Source of the DNA: Pseudomonadota bacterium
GTDB taxonomy: Bacteria > Myxococcota_A > Polyangia > Haliangiales > Haliangiaceae
DNA length: 52,635 nt
Assembly (NCBI GenBank): GCA_022360315.1
Contig: JAKSDA010000091.1
Location: 1 to 52,635, forward strand
Reading direction: 5' to 3'
Shown here piece after piece: positions 44,206-52,635 of this stretch. How positions within the stretch are numbered: the stretch's first letter is position 1; every line of letters starts with the position of its first letter. A model generated the notes under the pieces. The model was not told the origin of the DNA, did no database searches, and was given only the letters and a program-made list of their open reading frames with translations. The position numbers and the translations under genes were made by a program.

Positions 44206-45416
44206 CCAAATCCGTCCCCATCTCGGCGCGCGCCCACAGCATCGTACCGTCTATTACCCTGGCGGTCACGGCCAAGGCGGCACAGCTCAAGGCAGAGGGC
44301 GTCGACATCATCAGCTTCGGCGCCGGGCAGCCAGATTTTGGCACCCCGGCGCACATTCGAGAAGCCGCCAAGCGCGCCCTCGATTCGAATCCCAACGTCA
44401 GCAAATATACCAATGTGCGGGGTGTCCCCGAGCTGCGCGAGGCGGTTGCTGCAACCATGAGCACAGCCCACGACATGACCCTCTCGGCCAACCAGGTGCT
44501 GGTCAGCTGCGGAGCCAAACACAGCATCTTCAACATTTTCATGGCCACTCTCGACCCGGGCGACGAAGTGATCATCCCGGCGCCGTACTGGGTCTCATAT
44601 CCAGATATGGTCACAGTGGCCGGCGGAACACCGGTTGTCGTACCCACGACAGCAGACGAGGGATTCCTGCTCGAACCCGAGGCACTGCGCGAGGCGATCA
44701 CCGACCGCACTCGTATCCTGCTCCTGAACTCGCCATCAAACCCGACTGGCTCCCTGTACGACCGAGCCCGACTCGAGGTCATCGCGTCGATCGTCATGGA
44801 ACACAACCTCTTTGTGATCTCGGACGATATCTACCGCCTGCTGGTCTACGGTGACGCGTGCTACACGTCGTTTGCATCCCTGGCACCCCAGGTCGCCGAG
44901 CGGACCATTCTGGTCGATGGGGTGTCAAAGACCTATGCCATGACTGGGTGGCGAATTGGATTCACTGCCGGCCCGATCGAACTCATCGAATCAATGGCCA
45001 AGATCCAGGGCCAGTCGACGTCCAACGCGGCCCATGTCTCCCAGGTGGCAGCACTGGCGGCGCTCACCGGGCCCCAGGATTGTGTGGACGAGATGCGCGT
45101 GACCTTTGACAAGCGGCGCAGGGAGATGCTGGGGCTGCTCGCCAAGATTCCCCACGTCACCTGCGCCGAGCCCTTCGGTGCATTCTACGCATTTCCAGAC
45201 TTGTCGGCGTATGTCGGCAAGAAGACGCCAGACGGCCAGGTGATCGCGGACGATGTGGCGCTCTGCGATCATCTTCTCGGCGTGGGAAAAATCGCCATCG
45301 TGCCCGGTTCGGGGTTTGGCGCGCCCGGCTGTGCCCGCCTCTCGTACGCGTGTTCCATGGATGACATACGGCGAGGGTTGGCCCGATTGGCCGAGACGCT
45401 GGGTTCACTCGTCTAG
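44202..45416 (+). CDS. aspartate/tyrosine-type aminotransferase (class I, PLP)
   Basis: 404 aa. A PLP-dependent fold type I aminotransferase of the aspartate aminotransferase Ib group: DIISFGAGQPDFGTPAHIRE, KYTNVRGVPELREAVAATM, VIIPAPYWVSYPDMVTVAGG, LNSPSNPTGSLYDRARLEVI. The PLP lysine is Lys243 in GVSKTYAMTGWRIGF, and Arg is present in GCARLSYACSMDDIRRGLAR. Likely transfers the amino group between aspartate and 2-oxoglutarate. The gene start overlaps the coaD stop. Confidence 0.95.
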   Translation: MTKSVPISARAHSIVPSITLAVTAKAAQLKAEGVDIISFGAGQPDFGTPAHIREAAKRALDSNPNVSKYTNVRGVPELREAVAATMSTAHDMTLSANQVLVSCGAKHSIFNIFMATLDPGDEVIIPAPYWVSYPDMVTVAGGTPVVVPTTADEGFLLEPEALREAITDRTRILLLNSPSNPTGSLYDRARLEVIASIVMEHNLFVISDDIYRLLVYGDACYTSFASLAPQVAERTILVDGVSKTYAMTGWRIGFTAGPIELIESMAKIQGQSTSNAAHVSQVAALAALTGPQDCVDEMRVTFDKRRREMLGLLAKIPHVTCAEPFGAFYAFPDLSAYVGKKTPDGQVIADDVALCDHLLGVGKIAIVPGSGFGAPGCARLSYACSMDDIRRGLARLAETLGSLV

Positions 45417-45470
45417 TCCCCCGGATCGATTTCTCGATTTTTTCCGACCGACTGCCGATGACTGCGTTTT

Positions 45471-45500
45471 TCGCAATTCCTCGCAACTCCTCGCAACTCT
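45471..45500. repeat. three tandem 10-bp units
   Basis: TCGCAATTCC, TCGCAACTCC, TCGCAACTCT in a row in the 205-nt gap before the mosaic kinase gene. Possibly a binding array or chance; purpose unknown. Confidence 0.6.
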
Positions 45501-45621
45501 TATGGGATCGCCGAACGACGCCGGTCGCGACCCGGGCCCGACGCGCGCAACTGCCGCAAGTGGTCTGGGTTTCGCTGTGCTTGTGGTGGCCCCTTGCGGA
45601 AGGTCATGAGAGCCAGCGACA

Positions 45622-48600
45622 ATGCCCGCGGTGACATCACCCGAGCGCTACGAAATCGTCGACCGAATAGGCGCGGGTGGTCTCGGCATTGTCTACAAGG
45701 TCGAGGACCGGGCCACGGGCAAGATGCTCGCGATGAAGGTCATGCCCCGCGATCGCGGCACGGCCAATCTGCGCAGTGAGTTCCTGGCCCTCGCCCGGCT
45801 TCGTCACGACAACATCGTCTCGGTCTCCGACTACGGCTTGACTCCGGTCGGCCATGACTACTTCACCATGGAGTACGTCGAGGGACCGCCGCTTCTGGAA
45901 GCCATCGACAGGGTACCGTCCAAGCAGTTCTATCAGGTCATCGGCAGCGTTCTGCGCGCTCTTGCCTTCATCCACGGCCGCGGCATGGTACACGCCGACA
46001 TCAAACCGTCGAACATCCTCATCGACGCCAAGCTGCTCAAAGAGGATCCGACCCGGGCGGCGCGACTGGTCGACTTCGGTCTCGCCTCCCGGCTCGACGA
46101 TCCCAACGCCAGCACTGGGCGGGGGACATTTCCATATGCAGCGCCGGAGGTATATGCCGGGCGCCTCGACGCCCGTTCGGATCTGTACTCGCTGGGTGTC
46201 GTGATTTACGAGATGGTCACCGGAGAGCAGCCCTATGTGGGACGCAACGTGCGCGAGGTCCTGGCTGCACAGCGCCGCGCTCCGCCCGAAGATCCGCGGG
46301 CGCACCGTCCAGAGCTGCCCATCGACCTGGCCGAACTGACCTGTGCTCTGCTCGACCCGGCCCCCGGTGCCAGACCGCAAACCGCCGACGAGGTCCTGTC
46401 GGCCATCAACGATATTGCCGGCACCGACTTTCCAATTTTCGACTACCAACCCCTGGTCGATCTATCGGGTGTTCTGGTCGGACGCGAGCGCGATCTGTCG
46501 CTCTTGCAGCGATGCTGGCGGGAAGCCAAAGATGGCAAGGGAATGGCCATTCTTTTGTGCGGCGAGGAGGGCATCGGCAAGACTCGACTCATGGCCGAAC
46601 TGAAGCTCTCGGTGCAGCTCGAGGGCGGGCACACATTCACGGCCGAGGTCGCTGCGCGCAGTCAAACTCCGTATGCCGGCATTGCCAAGCTGGTTCATGG
46701 TTTATTGGCCTCTGCCGGCGCCGGCGCCAGTGACCTGAGCGAGTGGCGGCGCACCCTAGCCCCTCTGCTCGGCGGACCTGTCGAACCGTCCCCGTCCGAC
46801 CGCGTATCCCGGTTCGCCCTGGCCGAGGCGGTCACCGGGGTTCTCTTGCAGATCGCGTCGAACCATCCTCTCCTTCTTCTCATCGACGATGTTCATCTGG
46901 CCGACCCGGCCACTGTGGAGCTGCTGTCGTATCTGGTCCGCTCAGTGCCCGATTCCTCGATTCTACTCGTTCTGGCCGCACGCCACAGCGCATTCTCCGA
47001 CAAAACCGATCCGTCGGCCCGCAGCGGAGAGATGACAGTCGCTCAGATCGAAAACGCGCTGAGTCACGCCGAACGGGGCCAGCGCCTCGATTTGCCGCCG
47101 ATCGACCGGGGCAGCGTGTTCCGGCTGGCCGAGCAGGCATTTGGCGCCGATCTGGCCAGGACCCTGGGCGATGACCTGTATCGTCTGTCTGGAGGCAATC
47201 CGGCCCACGCCACCCGAGCTCTCGAGATGCTGGTTCACAATGGCACAGTTGGCCGCGAGAGCGGGGCCTGGGTACTCAAGGTAGATACGGCCAATGTCCC
47301 TTTGCCAGCCGATGTGCGCATCTCGGCACTGGCACGCATCTCCCAGCTGCCCCGGCGCACGCGCCGCGTATTGCACGCAGCAGCCGTGCTCGGCGAGAGT
47401 TTTACCCGCGACGTCTTGAGCGCACTGGTCGGCGACGACGACGACGACGCCGGCATTGGAGTGGAGACCGGAGTCGATCCCGCTCTGGCCGAGGCCGTGC
47501 GGGCCCGTCTGGTCTTTGCCGATGCCACCTCGGGCTCCTTTCACTTCACCCACAGTCGCGTGGTCAACCTGCTCTACCAGCAGCTTCCCGAGGAAGAGCG
47601 CATCGCCTTGCATCGCCGCGCGGCTGGTATCCTGGCCGAGTACGCACGCCAGCACAAGAATGTCCCACCCGGTGCCCTGGCCCATCACTATCTCGCCATT
47701 GGCGATCGCGATCTGGCGGTGAAATGGGGCACCGTCGCTGCCGAAGAACACGCGCAGAGTTACGACCATCACGGCGCCATGGCCTGGTACCACCGGCTGC
47801 GCCCCATCGTGTCCGGCCCCCTGGCCATTCAAGTCGACGAGCGGCTGGGCGACATTTACTCGATCCTCGGCAAGATCGACGAGGCCTGCGCCAGCTATCA
47901 GCGAGCCTACGACGAGAGCAATGCGCAGAGGGACCACCATATCGAGCTGGCTCGCAAGCTGGGTGAACTGCTGCGCCGGCGGGGCGATGGGGATACCGCG
48001 CTCAACCTGCTCATGACTGCCCTGGCCGATGCGCGCGAGCACAAGCTGCCCGCCGAGGAAGCGCATTGCCATCTCAGCATCGGCTGGGTCCTCATGTACC
48101 GGGCCGATTACACCGCAGCCATGGAGCACGCGGTCGCGGGCCATCTCACTGCGCGGTCGATCGGCGACCGCAAAACCTCCGCCGAACTCGGCCGCCTGCG
48201 CGGTGCCATCGTCATCTATCAGGGCGAGACCAAGACCGCCCTCATCCACCTGGAAGCGGCTCTCGAAGACGCCGAATCGACCGGTGATGACGCTCTGATC
48301 GCCGGTGTATTGCTCGAGATCGGGCGCGCGGCCATCCACAACGGCGACTACACCCGGTCCATCGACGCGCTCAAGAAAGCCATCGAGTCGACCGAGCCCA
48401 TCGGCCACCTGGAACTCGCCGCGCGCTGTCACAACAACCTGGGCGTGGCCTGTTACTTCCAGGGGGACTGGGAGCGCGCGCGCACCTCGTGGGAGCGTTT
48501 TCGCCGCCTCTGCGACCGCTTCGACGAGCAGAGCGAACTGGTCAGTGCCCTCAACAACCTGGGCTTGCTCTACCGCGAGCTGGGTCAGTTCAACGAAGCT

Positions 48601-50499
48601 CTGAGCGCCCTCGACCGGGCCGCTCAACTGGCCGCGCTGACCCGCCATGCCCACGCTGCCGCCACCATCCAGGGCAATCGCGGCGAGACCCTGTTTCGCC
48701 GCGGCGACCTGGTCGGCGCCCGCGAATGCTACGAGCAGGCGCTGGCCGAGTTCCAGCGCATCGGCGCCCGCCAGGCGATCATCGAGAACCGCCGCCGGCT
48801 GTGCGAACTCGACATCGCAGCGGGACGGCTCAACCAGGCCCTCGACCGCGCCATCGACACTGCACGCGAGGCGCGCGACGCCGGAACCCGCCTCGAGGAG
48901 GGTATCCTGCACCGAGTGGCTGCCAACGCCCTCCGCCTGCAGGGCGACTACGAGTCGGCAACCTGGTTTCTCGAACGCGCGCGCGAGATCTTGACCACCC
49001 TGGGCGCCCGCTACGAGCGAGCCAAGGTCGATCTGGCAGCGGCTGAACTCGCCGCCGCACAGGACGGCACCGAAGATGCCCGGCGCTATCTCAGCGCCGC
49101 CATCGAGTCCTTTGCCGGGCTCGGCGCGCGCTGGGACCTCAGCGTCGCCCGGGCCAGACAGCGGGCTCTGTTGCCGCCACAAACCTCGCCCGGCCTGTCC
49201 GAGGAACTGTCCACCGCCGAATCCACCGCCGCCAAGGTCGGTCTCGACCTTTTCCTCGATTTCACCCAGGCCCTCGCCAACGTCGAGATCGAGCGTTTGA
49301 TCGAGATAGCACTCGACAAAATCCTGGCCATAACGCGATTCGAGCGCAGTTTCATTTTGCTGCTCGACCACGAGGGTCGACCGCGCGAGCGCATGCGGCG
49401 CGTGCGGCCCGGTGCCCGGGGCTTCGCCCGCGACGAGGCCGAATTTTCCGGCACCATCGTGCGCCGGGTTGCGGCCAGCGGGCAGGCGGTGGCAGTGACC
49501 GATATCGATCAGGAGGACGATCTGCGCCAGCAAAAGAGCGTCGTGGCGCTCGGACTCAGACAGATCATGTGTGCGCCCATGCGCGCGCACGGCCGGGTCA
49601 TCGGCATCATCTACATCGATAGTCGCCGGCTGGCGTTCGAGGAGCACGGCATCGACCTCGGCCTGCTCGAATCGTTTGCGGCGCAGATCGCCCTGGCCGT
49701 GGAGAATTCGCGCCTCAATGCCGAAGAGCGGCGAAAGAGCGAGCTCATGGCAATTCTGGCCCACGAGATCCGCAACCCATTGGCCGGTATCCTGGGCTAT
49801 TCCGACATCGGCGAGGCCGGTGAGATGGACGAAGTTGGCCTCGACACGGCAGAGATATTTCGCCGGGTTCGGCTCGACGCCGAACGCCTGCGCCGCCTGG
49901 TCGACAACGTACTCGAACTCGCCCGTCACGAGCGCGGCAATGTCGAGTGGTCGATGAAGCCATTCGACCTCGCCGAGTTGATTCGCGGAGTGGTCGACTC
50001 GAATCACCCCATATGCGAACAAAAGGGCGTCCACGTCAAAGTCGAGACCTCGGGCCTCGACCAAAAAACCCTGGGCAATCCCGACCGCATCACCCAAGTG
50101 TTGGCCAATCTGGTCGGCAACGCGATCAAATTCACGCCCAAGGACGGCATCATCCGCATTACCGCCCGGATCGAAGCGGTGGCGGCCACCGATCCCGAAG
50201 CCCCGCCCATGCCGGCCAGCGAGATCGGCGCCTGGCTGCCCACCGAGCCGTCGGACGACCTCATCCAGGAATTTGTCCGGGTCGACGTACGAGACACTGG
50301 CCCGGGAATGAGCGAAGAGTTGCGCACTCGCCTGTTCCAGAAATTCTCTCAGGGAGGTGGCCGCCGGCGCACCTCGGGTGTCGGTCTCGGCCTGTACATC
50401 AGCCGCGAGATCATACTGCGCCATGGCGGCACCATATGGGTTACCAGCGAGCTCGGCGAGGGTTCGACGTTCTCGTTCCGCATCCCGGTAGCGCGATAG
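45622..50499 (+). CDS. Ser/Thr kinase - AAA ATPase - TPR - GAF - histidine kinase mosaic
   Basis: 1625 aa, cytoplasmic. Kinase domain (about 9-280): RIGAGGLGIVYKVEDRATGK, Lys39, catalytic loop HAD (124-126) in place of HRD, DFG 151-153. An AAA/STAND ATPase follows, with Walker A GEEGIGKT at 314 and a Walker B-like LLLLIDDVH. A long TPR region (about 740-1190) includes AARCHNNLGVACYFQGDWER and SALNNLGLLYRELGQFNEAL. A GAF domain (about 1210-1365) is followed by a histidine kinase with H-box LMAILAHEIRNPLAGILGYS (His1381), N-box LVGNAIKFTPKDG (Asn1500), DTGPGM (1558) and VGLGLYISREII. It thus links Ser/Thr and two-component chemistry in one chain; no response regulator is encoded next to it. Confidence 0.93.
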   Translation: MPAVTSPERYEIVDRIGAGGLGIVYKVEDRATGKMLAMKVMPRDRGTANLRSEFLALARLRHDNIVSVSDYGLTPVGHDYFTMEYVEGPPLLEAIDRVPSKQFYQVIGSVLRALAFIHGRGMVHADIKPSNILIDAKLLKEDPTRAARLVDFGLASRLDDPNASTGRGTFPYAAPEVYAGRLDARSDLYSLGVVIYEMVTGEQPYVGRNVREVLAAQRRAPPEDPRAHRPELPIDLAELTCALLDPAPGARPQTADEVLSAINDIAGTDFPIFDYQPLVDLSGVLVGRERDLSLLQRCWREAKDGKGMAILLCGEEGIGKTRLMAELKLSVQLEGGHTFTAEVAARSQTPYAGIAKLVHGLLASAGAGASDLSEWRRTLAPLLGGPVEPSPSDRVSRFALAEAVTGVLLQIASNHPLLLLIDDVHLADPATVELLSYLVRSVPDSSILLVLAARHSAFSDKTDPSARSGEMTVAQIENALSHAERGQRLDLPPIDRGSVFRLAEQAFGADLARTLGDDLYRLSGGNPAHATRALEMLVHNGTVGRESGAWVLKVDTANVPLPADVRISALARISQLPRRTRRVLHAAAVLGESFTRDVLSALVGDDDDDAGIGVETGVDPALAEAVRARLVFADATSGSFHFTHSRVVNLLYQQLPEEERIALHRRAAGILAEYARQHKNVPPGALAHHYLAIGDRDLAVKWGTVAAEEHAQSYDHHGAMAWYHRLRPIVSGPLAIQVDERLGDIYSILGKIDEACASYQRAYDESNAQRDHHIELARKLGELLRRRGDGDTALNLLMTALADAREHKLPAEEAHCHLSIGWVLMYRADYTAAMEHAVAGHLTARSIGDRKTSAELGRLRGAIVIYQGETKTALIHLEAALEDAESTGDDALIAGVLLEIGRAAIHNGDYTRSIDALKKAIESTEPIGHLELAARCHNNLGVACYFQGDWERARTSWERFRRLCDRFDEQSELVSALNNLGLLYRELGQFNEALSALDRAAQLAALTRHAHAAATIQGNRGETLFRRGDLVGARECYEQALAEFQRIGARQAIIENRRRLCELDIAAGRLNQALDRAIDTAREARDAGTRLEEGILHRVAANALRLQGDYESATWFLERAREILTTLGARYERAKVDLAAAELAAAQDGTEDARRYLSAAIESFAGLGARWDLSVARARQRALLPPQTSPGLSEELSTAESTAAKVGLDLFLDFTQALANVEIERLIEIALDKILAITRFERSFILLLDHEGRPRERMRRVRPGARGFARDEAEFSGTIVRRVAASGQAVAVTDIDQEDDLRQQKSVVALGLRQIMCAPMRAHGRVIGIIYIDSRRLAFEEHGIDLGLLESFAAQIALAVENSRLNAEERRKSELMAILAHEIRNPLAGILGYSDIGEAGEMDEVGLDTAEIFRRVRLDAERLRRLVDNVLELARHERGNVEWSMKPFDLAELIRGVVDSNHPICEQKGVHVKVETSGLDQKTLGNPDRITQVLANLVGNAIKFTPKDGIIRITARIEAVAATDPEAPPMPASEIGAWLPTEPSDDLIQEFVRVDVRDTGPGMSEELRTRLFQKFSQGGGRRRTSGVGLGLYISREIILRHGGTIWVTSELGEGSTFSFRIPVAR

Positions 50500-50536
50500 T
50501 TCCGACCTGGTGAATAATCCGGGCCTGGGAGAAACA

Positions 50537-51346
50537 ATGATTGCCAAGCGCTATCGCACCAAACCGAAACTGCGACTCTTTCTGCTCACGCTTTTGTGCC
50601 CGGTCACGCCGAGTTGCGGTGCAGCCAGCCAACCGGCCGCCGCTTCCTCGCCACCCCGGGCAAATACCGGTCAGGCCAGCCCCGACAGGGCATCGTCCCC
50701 TGTCCACGGCGCAGGTCACGGTCACGCACACGGCCATCGAGGCGATCACCATCAGGCAGCTGCACCACTCGGTCACCGTTTCGAGCGCGCCGAGCAGTGG
50801 GCAGCCAGGTTCGACGCCCCGGGCCGAAGTAAATGGCAAAAGCCCGCCGACGTCGTTGCTCTCATGGATATCCAGCCGGGCATGACAGTCGCCGATATCG
50901 GGGCCGGAACCGGTTATTTTTTGCCGTATCTGGCCCCCGCCGTGGGCCCACGGGGCAAGCTGCTCGCTCTCGATATTGAGCCCGATATGGTGCGATACAT
51001 GAAGGAACGCGCGGCCCGCGCAGGCCTGTCCAATGTCGAACCCCGCACTGTCAAAGTGGACGATCCGCAGCTGCCCGCCGCATCGGTCGATCGCATTCTC
51101 ATCGTCAACACCTGGCACCATATTCCCAATCGCGAACAATACGCGGCCAGGCTGGCCGCAGCACTCCGTCCGGGTGGAGCGATCTATGTCGTGGACTACA
51201 CCATGGAAAGCCCTCGTGGTCCACCCAGGGCGCACCGCATCGCTGCCCGGGTTGTGTTGCGCGAATTGACGACGGCCGGCCTCGACGTCGCGGTTCGAAG
51301 CGACGTCTTGCCCGATCAGTTCATCGCCATCGCGCGCCTGCCCTAG
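50537..51346 (+). CDS. exported class I SAM-dependent methyltransferase
   Basis: 269 aa from ATG 50537, preceded by GGGAGAAAC; a GTG at 50510 would add nine residues. An N-terminal signal (KLRLFLLTLLCPVTPSC) suggests a lipoprotein (PSC at the site is unusual). A His/Ala-rich linker (GAGHGHAHGHRGDHHQAAAP) may bind metal. The methyltransferase domain includes MTVADIGAGTGYFLPYLAPA (SAM motif I), KLLALDIEPDMVRYMKERAA and YVVDYTMESPRGPPRAHRIA. It resembles UbiE/Ubi-type methyltransferases. An enzyme of this type outside the cytoplasm is odd, since SAM is cytoplasmic. It follows the mosaic kinase gene by 37 nt. Confidence 0.85.
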   Translation: MIAKRYRTKPKLRLFLLTLLCPVTPSCGAASQPAAASSPPRANTGQASPDRASSPVHGAGHGHAHGHRGDHHQAAAPLGHRFERAEQWAARFDAPGRSKWQKPADVVALMDIQPGMTVADIGAGTGYFLPYLAPAVGPRGKLLALDIEPDMVRYMKERAARAGLSNVEPRTVKVDDPQLPAASVDRILIVNTWHHIPNREQYAARLAAALRPGGAIYVVDYTMESPRGPPRAHRIAARVVLRELTTAGLDVAVRSDVLPDQFIAIARLP

Positions 51347-51353
51347 CCCGCCC

Positions 51354-51875
51354 TATTCACCACACCATCTGCTGCGGTCATATCTGCCGGAAAGATTCGG
51401 CAATGCCGCCCCCGCCGTGGCATCCGCATGCTGCCATAAGACCTTCTCTGTACCAAAATCGGCACAATATACCGACTACTCTTCGGTACCAAAAGATAGT
51501 TATCCGATGATAGATAAATATTAGGGGCAATTTGTGGCCGCTATTTACTGCTGCCACAACAAAATCCGCCAACGATATTATTACCAAACCCTGTCCAAAA
51601 TAAGCCAGGATAAGCGAATTGTTGATAACAATTGTCTGTGGCCCAGGAGCCGAGCATGATCCGATGTTCCTGGATCGCACACGGTTACGACAGTCGCCCA
51701 CTGGCCACGTTCGTCATCCAGCTCCCTCCGCTGATCCGCCCCGTCTCAAAGACCATCCAGGTGAGACATGCCTGACATAGTGGCTATTTAGACAACTGCT
51801 ATCTATTTGAAATTACTAAGAATCTGCCAACACGTATCATTGGAAAGGAGTATTCACCACGACATCCGCTGCGGT
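51354..51875. repeat. 25-nt imperfect direct repeat flanking an AT-rich stretch
   Basis: TATTCACCACACCATCTGCT... at 51354-51378 and TATTCACCACGACATCCGCT... at 51851-51875 match at 22 of 25 positions (both end GCTGCGGT). They bracket about 470 nt of AT-rich DNA. They could be relics of an insertion or regulatory copies. Confidence 0.5.
51385..51423 (+). terminator. tandem hairpins after the methyltransferase gene
   Basis: TGCCG (51385-51389) pairs with CGGCA (51398-51402), then ATGCC (51403-51407) with GGCAT (51419-51423). They lie 38 nt after the stop codon. No U-tract. Confidence 0.3.
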
Positions 51876-52312
51876 TGGGGGCTAAAGAATCAAATACAGA
51901 ACAACTAATTTTACCCAGCGAATCATCAAAATTATGTACCACAACTCACTATTTGCAACTATCAGCCGGCCATAACTGCTGGAAGAGATCCCGGCAGTGA
52001 TTGCTCATAGTGATTGTTGAATCTGATGCCCGGCGATGATCGCCCAACCGATTGGTGAAAGAGAGCCCGCCCAGCGATCGGCGACGACAGCGGCTGACGG
52101 GATCTTTTGCATTCGGGCGAATCTGTCGCCGTTATCGCGTCGCAGCGCGTCGTATCGTGTAGTAGTATCGGCACGTCGATCCGAAGCAATACTCGCGGTC
52201 GAGGTGCTTGCTGTCGACTAAATCCTCAAGCATACTCCGCCGATCTGCCGGTCCGTATCTCAATGCCTCTGCCGTGTGCGGATATCGAGTTTATGAATTT
52301 ACAGGAGAATGG

Positions 52313-52635
52313 ATGATGAAACTGTGTATACCCGTCATGACCATCTTGATGGCAGCGCTGCTGCCGGCCTCTGTGTGGGCACAGGAGCCAGTGCAACCAT
52401 CGGACCCGCCAACGACGGATCCGCCAGCGACTCCGCCGACGGCTGCACCAACGGATCCGCCAACGGCTGCGCCGGCGACTCCGCCAACGGCTGCGCCGGC
52501 GACTCCGCCAGCAGCTGCGCCGGCGACTCCGCCAGCAGCTGCGCCGGCGACTCCGCCAGCAGCTGCGCCGGCGACTCCGCCAGCAGCTGCGCCGGCGACT
52601 CCGCCAGCAGCTGCGCCGGCGACTCCGCCAGCAGC
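52313..52635 (+). CDS. secreted proline/alanine repeat protein (partial, runs off window)
   Basis: ATG 52313 (or 52316) follows AGGAG at 52303-52307. A signal peptide (KLCIPVMTILMAALLPASVW, cut after WAQ or before QEP) leads into PVQPSDPPTTDPPATPP and then a repeated AAPATPPA unit that continues to the end of the window. The open frame has no stop. Pro/Ala repeats of this kind form extended spacers in exported or cell-envelope proteins; the functional domain, if any, is beyond the edge. Confidence 0.8.
   Translation, partial: MMKLCIPVMTILMAALLPASVWAQEPVQPSDPPTTDPPATPPTAAPTDPPTAAPATPPTAAPATPPAAAPATPPAAAPATPPAAAPATPPAAAPATPPAAAPATPPA
52466..52633 (+). repeat. 24-nt tandem repeat, seven units
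   Basis: Units begin at 52466, 52490, 52514, 52538, 52562, 52586 and 52610; five of them read GCTGCGCCGGCGACTCCGCC + AGCA. Each encodes AAPATPP plus Ala or Thr. Near-identical codons imply recent expansion, and such an array could also be why the sequence ends here. Confidence 0.9.

Larger units (their letters stand above)
51347..52312. other. 966-nt AT-rich region without a supported gene
   Basis: From about 51430 to 51960 the sequence is distinctly AT-rich compared with the neighbouring genes. The few open frames (for example 51378-51701 minus) have no protein-like features. It carries tandem hairpins near 51385-51423, a direct repeat pair, and the inverted repeat AATTGTT-GAT-AACAATT at 51617-51633. 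It probably includes the promoter of the secreted-protein gene at 52313. Confidence 0.5.

Noticed and set aside
46963..50547. Very long minus-strand open frame (1194 codons) opposite the mosaic kinase
   Set aside because: It lies entirely over a gene with clear kinase, AAA and histidine-kinase motifs. Its own translation has no recognisable domain; GC-rich coding DNA often leaves the antisense frame open.
51617..51633. AATTGTTGATAACAATT, resembling the lac operator
   Set aside because: A short inverted repeat in AT-rich DNA; there is no lac-type regulator or target, so the likeness is probably chance.
51378..51701. Minus-strand open frame of 107 codons in the AT-rich region
   Set aside because: No ribosome-binding site or protein-like composition, and it crosses several hairpins.

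Overview
This is a GC-rich window with long, tightly packed genes. It carries several eukaryote-like Ser/Thr protein kinases fused to AAA ATPase, TPR and cyclase-like domains, two FHA-linked sigma-54 activators, a PP2C phosphatase, many predicted lipoproteins and cysteine-repeat secreted proteins. That combination points to a myxobacterium-like (Myxococcota, perhaps Haliangium/Kofleriaceae type) Gram-negative. The assignment is inference from gene content. I see no rRNA, tRNA, transposase, integrase or CRISPR array.

Layout. 1-9.2 kb is a signalling block: an FHA/sigma-54 activator, a divergent 1346-aa zinc-ribbon/kinase/cyclase-like/AAA/TPR protein, an exported Cys-rich protein behind an AT-rich leader, and a second kinase with a degenerate cyclase-like tail. 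9.3-18.8 kb on the minus strand looks like one eight-gene operon: a UbiB/ABC1-type kinase, four membrane or exported proteins of unknown function, a membrane protein with an embedded helix-hairpin-helix, a LolC/E-like permease, and finally a peroxiredoxin-like gene. That last gene is read through an in-frame TGA placed exactly at the peroxidatic Cys position and followed at SECIS distance by a perfect hairpin with a GGU loop. I interpret it as a selenoprotein fused to a beta-barrel-like domain. 19-26.5 kb holds pyrE, small lipoproteins, a second FHA/sigma-54 activator coupled to a DUF4388/J-domain/TPR protein, a divergent PP2C phosphatase and TPR/DUF genes.

26.6-32.1 kb encodes a 909-aa secreted Cys-repeat protein and a pair typical of extracellular contractile injection system (eCIS) cargo: a small protein and a DUF4157 protein with two HExxH motifs. 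32.1-34.6 kb has hisS and a TetR regulator. 34.7-37.6 kb is an envelope-stress-like operon (Asp23, AmaP-like, PspC, small membrane protein, Asp23, Asp23), more familiar from Gram-positive bacteria. Two perfect 13-bp palindromes lie between it and tetR, one over the likely -35. 37.6-45.4 kb has a HEAT-like lipoprotein, a benzoate-CoA-ligase-like protein with a degraded P-loop, and the rsmD-coaD-aminotransferase operon. 45.6-50.5 kb is a 1625-aa kinase/AAA/TPR/GAF/histidine-kinase mosaic. The last 2 kb hold an exported methyltransferase, an AT-rich stretch without a convincing gene, and the start of a secreted protein with 24-nt repeats running off the end.

How it fits together: most of the window senses and signals (kinases, phosphatase, activators) or maintains the envelope (lipoproteins, Asp23/PspC, Lol-type permease, Sec peroxiredoxin). 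A few housekeeping genes (pyrE, hisS, rsmD, coaD, aminotransferase) are interspersed. The two observations most worth follow-up are the Sec-peroxiredoxin/beta-barrel fusion with its membrane operon, and the Asp23/AmaP/PspC operon in a Gram-negative background.
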